The position numbers and the translations under genes are program-made. A stretch of DNA of 64,000 bases from Scalesia atractyloides. Taxonomy: Eukaryota; Streptophyta; Magnoliopsida; Asterales; Asteraceae. Below are positions 1 through 10,519 of the stretch, piece by piece (position 1 is the stretch's first letter; every line of letters starts with the position of its first letter). The stretch is taken from contig CAMTDV010000013.1 of NCBI GenBank assembly GCA_947069175.1, positions 59,154,610 to 59,218,609 of the forward strand. Direction: 5' to 3'. The notes beneath the pieces were generated by a model, which saw nothing but the letters and a program-made list of their open reading frames with translations, made no database searches and was not told the DNA's origin.

Positions 1-187
1 CCCTTTCCTTTTTTATTTAATTTATTTTTACTTTTTAATAATTATAGTTTTTAAATTCTAAAATATTTATTAATTATGTATTGTTTAAAATTAAAATTAA
101 CCATAATTACGCAACAAAAGTTTATAACTTGATATTCGATTAACAAACGAAGCGGGTTTGGAAACGCGTTTTTCGACGGATGTTACA
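1..187 (-). mobile_element. 5' part of a Ty3/gypsy LTR, minus strand, cut by the window edge
   Basis: Read on the minus strand this begins TGTAACATCCGTCG and stays colinear with the first ~190 bases of the gypsy LTRs at 5774 and 12598, including the conserved stretch around AAACAATACATAA and the A-rich run before the antisense tRNA-like module. It is clearly more diverged from those two LTRs than they are from each other, so it is an independent and probably older insertion of the same family. It ends at 187, directly against copia C LTR sequence, so it interrupts that LTR. The rest of the element lies left of the window, so no target duplication can be tested. Confidence 0.8.
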
Positions 188-302
188 TCTACCTTCGTGC
201 AAACTTAAATAAAAACACGACAACTTGAATTCTAATAGCTCAGCCCTATTACATACACTGACGCAACCCTAAGACGTAGACAATAGACATAATGCACCAA
301 CA
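188..302 (-). repeat. 3' LTR of copia element C, interrupted (first 115 bp in element sense)
   Basis: On the minus strand it starts TGTTGGTGCATTATG and matches the start of the C LTR at 23161 downwards, including the stretch reading ATTGTCTACGTCTTAGGG and the CTTCGTGC palindrome remnant. The remainder of the LTR is displaced by the gypsy LTR ending at 187. Confidence 0.85.
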
Positions 303-313
303 AACTCCCCCTT
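303..313 (-). other. Polypurine tract of element C
   Basis: The minus strand reads AAGGGGGAGTT immediately before the LTR start at 302, the normal place for the plus-strand primer of reverse transcription. Similar AGGGGGAG motifs recur upstream (complement near 1712 and 3559), as expected of elements with multiple polypurine tracts. Confidence 0.75.
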
Positions 314-340
314 GGATGTTACCATAATCTTGGTCTGTCT

Positions 341-3300
341 TCAAAATCTTCGAACATTCAACTTTAACGCCCAAAAGAGTTCTTCCTCGTTTGTTCTCTC
401 TTTAGACGGAATTGGTGTTTGATTAGTCGTAGGAGCCCATTTGATAAACAGGAATCTTCTAAAGCGAGCTTCCTTTGACATTTCTTCTATACGCTCTTCA
501 TTCCTTATTTGTCTCATAAACTCTTGACGTTCAAGCTCCTTCCACTTCGACTTCCACATTTTTCCCGCATTAATACCGTGTGCATAACAAACATTGATCA
601 CACCCTTGTATTGCATCGTCTGTGTCTTCTTTAATGCTTCATAGCAATTGTTGGTGTAGAATAAACATTCAACATCTTTCTCCAAACAGTTCACTTGCCA
701 CATCGGGTCTAGCACACGTATCGTCCTCCAAATATTCTCATCTTTCAGTACGATCACTGCTTCACAAGTTTTGATATCATACTGCCACCACTTGAAGTAT
801 GTATGAACATCTTGTTCGATCGGCATCAATGGCATGTTCTTCAGTGTATATGATGTTTGATAATCAACGTTACATCTTTTTCCTTTGTCACCGGATCAAT
901 ATTTATGCGTTTTTCGGAATATGCGGCTTCCAATGATTGAATCGTGATCTTCTTCGTACTTTATAAGCTTCCATAAGCGTTGATCATGAAATTTTATCTA
1001 AAAACTGATCATCTTAGTTTGTACAAGCTCTTCCACATCCAAATACGGTACTGTTTTAATATCACAGAGATATTGAAAGTATTGCACTCCAAACTTCCTC
1101 TTGATAGCATACACGTTCAGCTTTTCTAACCAACCCCAACTCAGAATATCTCCAAGTGATTTTTTTGGATCTCGTGTAAAGAATACTAGTGGATGCTTAA
1201 ACTTTCGTTCTTTGGCAATTCTTTGAACCAGGATTTCTTGGCTTCAGCTATTTCTTCCTTTGAAAGACATTTAGGAACACAACCTTCTCTAATTGTTTCC
1301 TCAACCCTTTGTCTCAGCAGATCATCAGATGCTTCAGCAAATAATTCTTGGAACGTTGGAAACTATCAGAATCAGCTCCAGAATACATCATCGTTTCATC
1401 ATCATCGTCTAATGCATCTTCTATGATAACTCTATCATACAAATTAGTATTTGGAATATACTGGTACTGGTAATCATTAGGATTAGATGCACTGATGTTG
1501 TTCAGTTCGTCTTCAAAGTCAAAGTCGAACTTATCTTCTTCAACTCCCAACATAATCACTATCTCTGCTTTGGTGTAGTTATGTGTGAACTCACCTTCTT
1601 CAACGTCATGTTTTAGATAGAAAACTCGGGGCAATTGACAATCTAGAACAACTGTCAAAGGATTAGCTGTGAAGATTCCTGACTGTTCTGCATCATGAAC
1701 TTGCTCTTTCTACTCCCCCTGTTTCTAAGTATCTTCTTCCTGATTTACATCACCTCTTAAGAATGCTTCGTAATCAAATGATTCGTTTATTTTTATCGTT
1801 TCAACGACCAACCTTGTTCCACCTTGTGTATTATCATCGTCTTCACCTTTGTCATCATCATCTTTCTTACTCTCATCTTTATCTTCATCAGCCTCGTCAT
1901 TGTCAAACTCATCGATTTCAGCATCAATCTCTGCATACATTCTCTTTCGGTTAATAATCGTTTTCCTCATAGACATATCAGAAACATCTACTGGTCCTCC
2001 AATAAGCACAAAATTCACCGGTTCTGAATCAACTTCAATTTCAACCTTTGTTTCATTCACAACTGTTTCAACAATAATTTCTGGCGCAGATTCAGCTTCT
2101 TGCTTAGGTTGTACAATTACAGGAACCTCGTCAACTTTCTTTTCCTTTTTTTCCCAATGCTGCAGCCTCAGCTTCTGCTTTCTTTTCTCGTTCAACAACT
2201 CTTTCTTTGGCTTCTTCTCTTTCAATCAAATCACATTCAGCTTCATAATCACTACTATATTCAAAATCTTCTGGAATAAATCCATCTTCCTGTTGTTACG
2301 CAGACGTTCAACACCATATTTCACTATCAATCTTCTCAACCTATCATTTCTGAAAGAAAAATTGATAAAACAACTTCTAAATTCTTTCGATCATCCTCCA
2401 AAAACTTGATCTCACTTTCCAATTCTACAATCTTTATATCATTAAACATGTCTACATCAAAGTTTTCATTATCAAATACTTCTATAAACGGAATCTCTCC
2501 AAAATATGTTGGAAATCTATCAGATAAAGATTGTCTTTGAGCAGATTTTGGTGTTAATCATGACTGAGGTGTTGGTTGTTTAGGTGTTGTTTGATGTTGT
2601 GGAGGTGTAATGTGTTGAGGTGATGGTTATGGTGGTGGTGATGGTGGATTAGGTGTTTGTGGTAGCTGCTCAACACTTTCAACTTTTGGTGTCTTTGTTC
2701 TTCGGTATTTCTTTCTTGCTTTCTTAACAGAAGGAGACCAAGTAGTCTTTTCCTTCGTATCTTGCTTGCTTTTAACTCTACGAGCCTTTTTAGGAGGCCT
2801 TTCAGCATCCTCTTCAGTTTCTAGATCAGACGGAACATAGGCATCATCGTCTTCACCAACCACCTTTTTCTTTCCTTGAGCCATAGCTTCCTTTTCTTGT
2901 TGTTCTGCCTTTCTTATCGCGATATCAAAACTATCATCAGAAGCTTCCTCATCATCACCGGCTGTTTCTTTCTCTTTTGATCTGAGGTAGTAGAAAACAC
3001 CTTATCCTCAACATTTACCTCTGTCTTAACATTCTGTTCTACGTTCTGCTCTATCTCCACCTCTTCATCAGTAGTTTCAACCTCGAGAACCGTTTCTATC
3101 TTTCGTTTCTGAGCTTTAGCTTTTGGAGTTCCGTTTTCTTTGACTCTTCTTTCTCATACCATACTCCCCTCTTGGTTCATAACCTTCCATTTGTGTAGCT
3201 TCATCATCAGAACCACTACCCTCACTTCTCCACTTATCTTTCGGAGGTGCTTTATACCTTTTATCCTTGAATCTTCCAAAGAATTTCCATGCAACTGGTT

Positions 3301-3935
3301 CTATAGCCTATTTCAAGTACTGATTCAGTCTAACCAGTGATAAGCCAGTCATATAATCTAACTACACATCTTTCTTGTTTTTCACTAGATTTAGGAACTA
3401 ATCATACAACATCATCTATACAAACCTAGGTATTGTAGGAACTTCTCTTTATCAATATTCAACTTCATTTGCTCGAAAAATCATCTTTGTGAAGTTATAT
3501 GGCTTGTTCAACGCAAGTGCAGTGATCATACACATCTGATAGTCTACAATAGCATCACCTCCCCCTTTCCTATGACTCAGTGTAGAAATGACAGAGTGCA
3601 CGAAGAATTTGAATGGTCTTCTAGATAGGCTTTGTTGAACTGTGTGTTGACGTGACCCTTGTAGCCCATTCTGTAAAAAGACCCTTTACACATACGCTCG
3701 GTGTACATCATTGGATCATCGTCTATGTCTTTAAAATCTAACACTCGGCGAATCAGTGCTTCTGTAATATACACGTCCTTATCTTCATTCTTGATTCGTA
3801 CAAAGATCGTATGGCTTTACGTTCTGGTACATACTTCGCATGCTCCCAAAACCTCTCAACGTGTGAACGATAGGCTTTGTGAGGATCAAGAACACAATAG
3901 ATGTTGTGTTTCTTATCGAAGTTAGATTTTTTATC
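341..3935 (-). pseudogene. Env-like extra ORF of copia element C, broken
   Basis: Located 3' of RNase H, where Sireviruses carry an envelope-like ORF. Open blocks on the minus strand: 3935-3753 and 3774-3577 (N-terminal globular part, aligning with the corresponding ORF of element A), 2884-2627 (acidic, then a Lys/Arg-rich NLS-like stretch, then Pro-rich), 2225-1725 (Lys/Glu-rich coiled-coil-like, then a strongly acidic Asp/Glu run), 1658-1314 (acidic) and 835-341 (C-terminal domain with WKSKWKELERQEF and other charged helices). Stops and frameshifts separate the blocks. I see no clear signal peptide or transmembrane segment, so a true envelope function is not supported. A good 3' splice site lies at 3936/3935. 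The function is unknown. Confidence 0.65.
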
Positions 3936-3955
3936 CTGCAAAAACACAAAACACA
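3936..3955 (-). promoter_or_regulatory. Candidate 3' splice site before the env-like ORF of C
   Basis: The minus strand reads GTGTTTTGTGTTTTTGCAG then G: a T-rich tract followed by CAG/G, a strong plant acceptor. The homologous ORF of element A has an acceptor at the same relative place (41875/41874). A prediction from sequence only. Confidence 0.5.
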
Positions 3956-3989
3956 CTTCAAAAAAATTCTAACATTGTAACATTTTATC

Positions 3990-4520
3990 TTCGTGCGAAG
4001 TAAGCTTGGTACGAAGTGACCATTTTACTTCGTACGAAGGTAAATGACCATTTTATACATTTTGCACTTTTTCTTCGTGTGAAGGTAATTTACCTTCGTG
4101 TGAAGTGTAACCTTAAGAACTCTTAAAAATTTTTCTTTGTTTTTATGAAATTGATGGTTCTAAAATAACCTACTAGCTCCGATTTACACAAGGGTATGTT
4201 CAATTTTAATTTTGGCCCGTTAGATTGTCCTAGATCTACGTTTTTAACTCCAAATTACCAAAACCGTCAATTTTAAGTCCAATTCCAGTTCAATCAATTC
4301 CAATCTACATTAGGCATTGTTCGTGGTGTGCTAATCAACCACTGCAAGCTTTGATTTGGACAACACTTCATCGTTTGCAATACAAAAGTTATCTTTGCTA
4401 AGAGAATCTCAACAGTGAATTATGTTTTCTCTTCATGCGAAGTGTCTTATATAAGTGTCTACCTTCGTACAAAGATAATTATCTTCATGCGAAGATAATT
4501 TACCTGCGTGCGTAGGTAAA
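3990..4520 (-). repeat. CTTCGTRCGAAG palindrome clusters in the pol-env spacer of C
   Basis: Two groups, about 3990-4110 and 4430-4515, hold repeated CTTCGTGCGAAG, CTTCGTACGAAG and CTTCGTGTGAAG separated by 15-30 bases. The same motif occurs in this element's LTR and leader. Confidence 0.7.
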
Positions 4521-5773
4521 TCCAATTTTTCTAGATTTTAACGTTACGTTCAATTTTACCAATTTTAATGACCCACTCAGTTGACCAAGTACAAGTTAAT
4601 GACCATGGTTAACTAATTTGTCTACCAAGTCTAAGTTAATGACCTTGGTTGAATACCTTGTGGAAAAACTATGTTCTCAGGCAAAATTAAATTTCAAATT
4701 AATGAAATTTTGAACTTTTCAAAACATTTTCTCAATTCAGATAAGCTCCCAACCCGTTGTCCTTCGGTATTCTCAACATTCAGCATCTCTGGATTTTGAA
4801 GATCCGCTTTCATCATCGGTAGTCGAAACTAAGATTGAAATAAAATCTTTTTGAATTTTCCAAAGTTTATGCTAAAACACATTGAAAATCTTTTTGGGTT
4901 TTTCAGAAATGAAATGTAATGAACTATGTACAAACATATTTACAGACATATTTTTGTGAGTTTGTGTTAGAGGATGATATTAGTTTTTGAGACATCTCAT
5001 TAGTACCTTTGACCTTTATAAGACTTTAAGTTTTAAACAGATTCACTTAGATTGTAAGTATACTTGTCCTCTTAAATCTCTACACATTTCTCAATTGTTC
5101 CGAGATACGTTAGGTAATTTTAGAAACTTGACTTAACCGTGTTTCCCACCTCAGAATATACTCCCGTATCAAGATTCCCTGGATTTCATCTTACAAGTGA
5201 ATATATCTAACTGATATCTGTATCTGTGTAGGGGCGAGACATTGAGAGCTCAGGTTAGTACCACCGTACCGACAAAGAGATGAAGGCTCATCTTAAAAGT
5301 AGTGTTCCAGTTTGGAACTTTTACTACAATTGTTGGATGTTTGGAACTTACAATTTGCCGCAAGTTTTGGGTTTAAAAGCAAAAGTATTCTACAAGTTCT
5401 AGTCCATTACAGACGCAAAATCATAAGAACTTGTAAAATACCCCAAATATCAATTATCTATAAAGACCTAGTATCTCAGAAACTGGGAATCTATCAAATG
5501 AAATTTCAGTGTACTAAGACTAGATATCCGAGAGATGTTAAACCACTAATTAAGAAGTTATACTTTTATGTTTATATCTCAGAAACAATCTATTGAATGT
5601 GCAAAGCCTACTAGCATATCCTTAGTGAGATCCGTTTAAACTTTTTAACACTTCAATTCTTTAGTATACTCTGATAGTCCACTAATGTACTATTATTTCC
5701 TCTTTTCACACGAAAACTCTTTTTGTCTCTTCATGTTTTTGTACATTTTTTCATTTTTTAATGTTTTTGTATT
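4521..5773 (-). other. Pol-env spacer of element C with a conserved non-coding block
   Basis: No gene is seen. Pieces around 5160-5190, 5252-5282 and 5490-5520 align in the same order with 43090-43130, 43274-43304 and 43500-43560 of element A, although the two elements' LTRs differ. The best block (5252-5282) contains GTTAGTACC and CGTACCGACAAAGAGA. On the element strand this gives TACTAAC (5260-5254) followed 31 bases later by CACAG (to 5224), the geometry of a branch point and 3' splice site. Confidence 0.5.
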
Positions 5774-5957
5774 TGTAACATTTGTCGAAAAACGGGTTTT
5801 CAAAACCCACTTCGTTTATTAATCGAATAATCAGTTTTATATTTTCGTTGCTCATTTAATGCCTATTTTAATTTTAAACAATACATAACTAATAAACATT
5901 TTAGATTATGGAAATTAAAATTGTTAAAAAATAAAATTAAAACAATTAAAAATGATA

Positions 5958-6034
5958 AGGGGTGCCGGGTTTCGAACCCGGGTCAGCCGGAACCCTTAAA
6001 CCACAATCACATAACCACTCCGCCACTAGCTGAC
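5958..6034 (-). other. tRNA-like module 1 (antisense) in the gypsy 5' LTR
   Basis: On the minus strand TGGCGGAGTGG (6025-6015) matches the Pol III A-box consensus TRGCNNAGYGG exactly. CCGGG-TTCGAAA-CCCGG (5981-5965) is a perfect T-arm: five base pairs, a seven-base loop and the B-box core GGGTTCGAAACCC. The A-to-B distance of about 35 bases is that of a tRNA. The would-be acceptor strands do not pair, so it is a tRNA-like relic or promoter rather than a tRNA gene. In the 3' LTR copy the loop reads TTGGAA. Confidence 0.6.
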
Positions 6035-6862
6035 TTTGTGAAATCTAGGAAACAATTAAAACATAAGTGCAACCGTGAATCAACCTGTTTGCGCCAAACT
6101 GAAACCGATATCGGCTTCCAAACGTCCAGGGACTTTTGAGTGATTGCGGATTCTTGATTATAACCGATAAACCGAATTCTTAATCAATTCAGCCGTTAAT
6201 GAACTTGAATTCATGTGATGTTCGGGTTTAATAACCAAAAACATTCACTTCCTGAATTACTCCAACAATATCAGTATCTCGCGACTAAAAATCATCCACA
6301 GAACTCTCAATTTAACTTTTGCTCTATTGTCAGTTCGTCAGAAACGCTTTTTGAACTCGCCGAACTTTCGCGGAAAACCGTGTCTTTCATCAAAACGGTA
6401 AATTTCTCAATTATTTCATCTTCTATCAGTTGTTAGGCTTTTGCTAACTCAAACCCTTTAATCAGAATCAGTTCCAGGCGACGATATCAGATAATCAGCA
6501 CTCGCCGGAAAACTTCTGAAAATTCCTAAATCGCGCTGAGAAACGGTATAATCTTTTAAACCTTCTGATAACTCTTGTTTAGTCCTTCAATTTCGCAATT
6601 TGTTAATCAAGACTGTTAATTGGTCCGCTCAGACGGGACGGGTTCATAAAAACAGAGCCAACGACTTCGCCGGAGTTCTGAGAAAGATCATCTTCCGGTA
6701 TGTTCATTCCCAAAACCTTTCCTATCCGTTACATTTTAATCACTCATACGTCTGTTAAATGAATTGAACAAGTTCAGTCGAAAATCATTTGTCTGGGTTA
6801 TTATAACGAAGAAGATGAAGTGAGTCTGTATATAAATTTAATATAAATTGGATTATATCTCG

Positions 6863-6963
6863 GGTTAGACACAGTCCAGCGGTGGACTGTGTGCAATTGA
6901 AACGTAGCGATACCGGGTTCGAGTCCGCCCTTATTCCGATTCGTCACAATATTCAGACTTTTT
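6863..6963 (+). other. tRNA-like module 2 in the gypsy 5' LTR
   Basis: Starts GGTTAGACAC. The A box AGTCCAGCGG (6873-6882) fits RRYNNARYGG, and the B box GGTTCGAGTCC (6916-6926) fits GGTTCGANTCC, with 33 bases between them as in tRNA genes. TTTTT at 6959-6963 is a possible Pol III terminator. CACAGTCCA-GCGG-TGGACTGTG forms a nine-pair hairpin over the D-arm position. Confidence 0.6.
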
Positions 6964-7028
6964 ATAAAACCCAAATATGAAAACTTCCAGTTACTATATA
7001 AGAGTAATAAAAACAAGTGTTTTAATCA

Positions 7029-7133
7029 GGTTAGACACACAGTCCAGCGGTGGACTGTGTGCAACGTTAATCAACTAGTCCCGGGTTCGAGACCTGATAC
7101 GCACGTCGGTTCGATAGAATTTAAATCCTTTTT
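7029..7133 (+). other. tRNA-like module 3 in the gypsy 5' LTR
   Basis: Starts GGTTAGACAC again, about 165 bp after module 2. A box AGTCCAGCGG is at 7041-7050, B box GGTTCGAGACC at 7084-7094, again 33 bases apart, and TTTTT at 7129-7133. Clearly a paralogue of module 2. Confidence 0.6.
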
Positions 7134-7197
7134 AAGAAATGAATTTTGGAATAAATTAAATAGTATATAAATATAATTAAAAACAGAAATATTTCAG

Positions 7198-7354
7198 GTT
7201 AGACACGTAGCTCAGTTGGTAGAGCTGCGTGCACGCGTACGGGAGGTCACGAGTTCGAAACCTCACTCAGTGCAAATAATATACACGACCGAACCGGTCA
7301 ACAAGTCAAAGTCAAATAGTCAACGGTCAACCCGAAAAGTCAACAATTTTTTTT
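7198..7354 (+). other. tRNA-like module 4 in the gypsy 5' LTR
   Basis: Same GGTTAGACAC start, about 169 bp after module 3. TAGCTCAGTTGG (7208-7219) is a canonical tRNA A box with a GCTC/GAGC D-stem. B box AGTTCGAAACC is at 7252-7262, 32 bases further on. The next long T run (eight) is at 7347-7354. GAGGT and ACCTC flank the B-box region but with a loop too long for a normal T-arm, so a working tRNA is unlikely. Confidence 0.6.
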
Positions 7355-7781
7355 ATATTTTAATTTATTTATTTAATTTAAAAATCAATTAAAAATACTA
7401 AAATAATGTTTTTAAAGTTAGAAAATAGCCTTAACTCACAAAAAATATATCTAAAAATCCTATTAAAATTATTAATAAAATCCACTCATTTACCATACCT
7501 TTTCGTTATTATTTAGGTTAGTTAATCCTCGTCGATCAACCCTATAAACTCGTGCGCATTCAACATCTTCAACCGAACGCACCCAATGTGAGTGAATCTC
7601 TACAAATTCCCGTTTTAATCACGTTTTGGGGTGTATCATGTGTCGTATTATTTATTACATTTAAACAATTGTGCATCCATCATATTCATGATCAAATGTG
7701 TATTCAATATGTATCAACTGTTTGTGTGGTTATTGTTTAGATTAAATTTATCATTTTCAGTACATACATTATCATAGGCCG

Positions 7782-7863
7782 CCGCTCCCCATTACCTATG
7801 AGCGTGAGCCGTTCCCCATTACATATGAGCGTGAGCCGTTCCCCATTACCTATGAGCGTGAAC
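7782..7863 (+). repeat. 27-bp minisatellite in the gypsy 5' LTR
   Basis: Three tandem copies of CCCCATTACCTATGAGCG plus TGAGCCGTT-type linker. The 3' LTR has two pairs of copies separated by a ~75 bp insert (14605-14790). Confidence 0.8.
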
Positions 7864-8337
7864 AAGACGTTGCCAACATTTACATTATCATTCATGTTAT
7901 ATATTCATGCAAGGTGGTTTGTTATTGTATGTTATTGTTTGTTTTTGCTATTGTTATTGTATGTTTATTCACGTTTGCTCACATATGATTATTGCACAAT
8001 TTTCCATAATAAATATAACAAGAAATCAATAATGAATGTTTTCTAACAAGGTTCACTCGCCAACTTTTGTTGACCCAAAAATCCCCATTTTTACCATGAT
8101 ACAGGTGATCCAGATGCAGCAAGAAACATATAGGATTGCTTAGAAGAATAAACCGGTTTAGACTTTGGATTGTTTAGTTAGTTATTTTTGTTTGTAATTG
8201 TATGAACATGTTTGTAATATTGAGGATGTAATTTTGAATTTAATAAATATGAAACATATTAGTAAACATCATGAGCTTTGGTGATAACCCAATTATGCCC
8301 CGACTCTTATTCCGCTGCGGGTCGGGGTGTGACAGAT

Positions 8338-8350
8338 TGGTATCAGAGCC
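8338..8350 (+). other. Gypsy primer-binding site (initiator tRNA-Met type)
   Basis: TGGTATCAGAGCC three bases after the LTR end at 8334; complementary to the 3' end of plant initiator tRNA-Met and used to prime minus-strand DNA. Confidence 0.9.
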
Positions 8351-9149
8351 ATGACTATAGGGATATAGGATAGGTTATTAGACCCTTAGAGCCTATACTA
8401 TAGTTGATTAGAATTTTTAAAAATTTTTGTGTGTTACATGCAAAATTCATGATGTTTATATGTTTTATGTTTAATGTTACATTCAATGTTATGCAAGCAT
8501 GTTCATAAGTACATATTATTATACAATGCCTATCATGAATCATATTCTCATAAAATATCATATCCATGAGAGCACACACCACACAAATTCCATGACTTTT
8601 ACAACGATTTTTGTATTTTCGAATCACATCAAAGTGAGTTCTCATGACGGGCATGTAGTAACTGGAAGGGTACAAGTACCGGTAGTCGGAACGTCCTGTC
8701 TAGGCTTGGCATTCGTATAAATCCAAAATAAAGGACCAGTTTGCCTACCTGGGGACTAACGATGAGAGTACGAAGGACCTATTAGGCCAAAGCATGCTAT
8801 ACCAAACGTCGTGTGAGCTAACCCCACTTTGAGTTGTCATGGTGTCTACACCTGGACACCCTCCGACCATACATCTCGCAAACATATTTCATGGTTTTCA
8901 TTCGGGTGATGCGAGTGTTAAACCGCCAATACCAATGTGAATCCTACCAAGCCAATAGTCATGGGGGCCCACATGACTATACAGGTGAAGGTATGGGGGA
9001 CATTTGAGGCCCAACATGAGCAAACCCAAGACATCCTATGGATGTAGTTGCATTATTGATGTTTATGTTATTTTTATTTTTTTTAAGACACATGACACCT
9101 AAAAAAAAAACTTCTTAAACTCACAATCTTCCTATTTACGTTCCTGTAG
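8351..9149 (+). other. Gypsy leader between PBS and gag
   Basis: About 800 bp without a supported ORF; the expected 5' untranslated and packaging region. It ends in T-rich and A-rich runs (about 9067-9115) shortly before the gag ATG. Confidence 0.6.
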
Positions 9150-10519
9150 ATGTCGACTAGACAACTACGTGGAGGTAGAAGGTCAGGAAGGTCAAACGAA
9201 CGCTTGGCCACTCAAATTGCAAAACAAATGGCCGCGGTGCTTCCTGACATCGTAATTCAAGTCCAACAAGCTCTCGCCGCAAATCCCATCAATCCTTCCC
9301 AGCAAGAAGACCAAAACGTCGATAACCCTCCCCCCAAAAAGTGCTCACACAAACATTCAAGTCCTGCGATCCCCCGAAATTTGAAGGGACCGAAGGTGTC
9401 ACTGCTCTCCTCCACTAGTTTGAGGAAATGGAAAACACCTTCCTCAATTGCGATTGTCCCGAGGATCGCAAGGTACGTTACGCAACCGGGAGACTGTTTG
9501 GAGTAGCCGTAACCTGGTGGAACACAGAGAAGGGTAAGAGAGGAGTCGAAGATGCTATGGCCTTAACATGGGAAGAGTTAAGGGAAATAATGACAAGACG
9601 CTTCTGTCCAAGAAGCGAAATCAAGAAGTTGGAAGATGAATTCCACTCGTTAAAACAAAAGGAAGGAGATCATACTTCCTACAACAAAAGGTTTCTAGAG
9701 TTGAACCAAATGATCCCCAACTTGTTCACCCCAGTGTACCGCTTGGTTGAACACAACATTCGAGGCCTCCCCTCAAAAATTCAAGACTCAGTTCTAAGCA
9801 CTTCGCTTGCGACACTTGAAGCCGCAATGGAACTAGCTACCGAACTTACCGAAAATCGCATTCGAAACGGTAAATTCAAAGAGGAGAAAAAGAAAGCCCC
9901 CATTGAGGCTCAAACTTCAAACCATTCTGGCTCCTCTTCGAAGTGTACTGGTAAAAGGAACCGAAACACCAGAGACTTTGCTGTTACACAAACAAATTTC
10001 CCTATCCCTGCTGCACCCATTACCCAAGTTGCCCCCTCATCTGCACCATATAAAAGGCCATACTCCGGCCCATACCCAAAATGCAACCTTTGCCAATACC
10101 ATCATTTTCCTGATCATCCCTGCCAACATTGCACCGGCTGTGGTCGCGCAGGTCACACCATTCAAACCTGCCGCGTACCTCAGCGAACGAACCGCCATCA
10201 GCCCTCAACCCAAACCCACCATCAGATAGTGGGTCAAGCCCAACAACCTTTACTACTACCACCTACCCAACATGTAGCCCAATCCTACTACCAACCCAAC
10301 TATCCCATGATACAACCTATGCGGGCTTGTTACAACTGTGGAGACCCAAACCACTTTAGAAACACTTGTCCACGCTTGGTGAACATCATTCATGCCCAAG
10401 CTCAAGCAAATCCAGTGAATCAAGCTAACCAAGCTCCACCACCTGCAAGAGGAAGAGCTTACAACATCAACGCCAATCCTGTTGAAAATAATAACGGCTC
10501 GAACGTATCACCCAACTAG
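9150..10519 (+). pseudogene. gag: gypsy gag (capsid and nucleocapsid), frameshifted
   Basis: Structural protein of the retrotransposon particle. The start at 9150 gives MSTRQLRGGRRSGRSNERLA, a typical chromovirus gag N-terminus. The frame changes in the homopolymer-rich stretch around 9330-9345, and the capsid frame then has a TAG (probably from a Trp codon) near 9417, so capsid continues in a second frame from about 9428 to 10519. Capsid motifs include VTWWN and YNKRFLELN. Two zinc-binding regions follow: a Cys/His-rich segment with CNLCQYHHF and CTGCGRAGH (about 10080-10170), and a CCHC knuckle CYNCGDPNHFRNTCP (about 10327-10371). The ORF ends with a normal TAG and does not run into protease. 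Not functional as it stands. Confidence 0.88.

Larger units (their letters stand above)
5774..8334 (+). repeat. Gypsy 5' LTR (2561 bp)
   Basis: Begins TGTAACATTTGTCGAAAA and ends GGTCGGGGTGTGACA, three bases before the tRNA-Met-type PBS. It carries one antisense tRNA-like module near its start, three tandem sense modules in the middle, and three copies of a ~27 bp CCCCATTACCTATGAGCG repeat at about 7782-7863. Confidence 0.93.

Noticed and set aside
341..835. Host gene or viral envelope glycoprotein
   Set aside because: It lies between copia RNase H and the 3' LTR, is homologous to the same region of element A, and shows no signal peptide or membrane segment.
1849..2409. 186-codon plus-strand ORF rich in Ser and Phe
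   Set aside because: Antisense shadow of the acidic and coiled-coil part of the env-like ORF of element C; low complexity and no domain.
6863..7354. Calling the A/B-box modules functional tRNA genes
   Set aside because: Acceptor strands do not pair, anticodon arms are not recognisable, and the T-arms of the sense modules are imperfect; only promoter boxes and spacing are tRNA-like.
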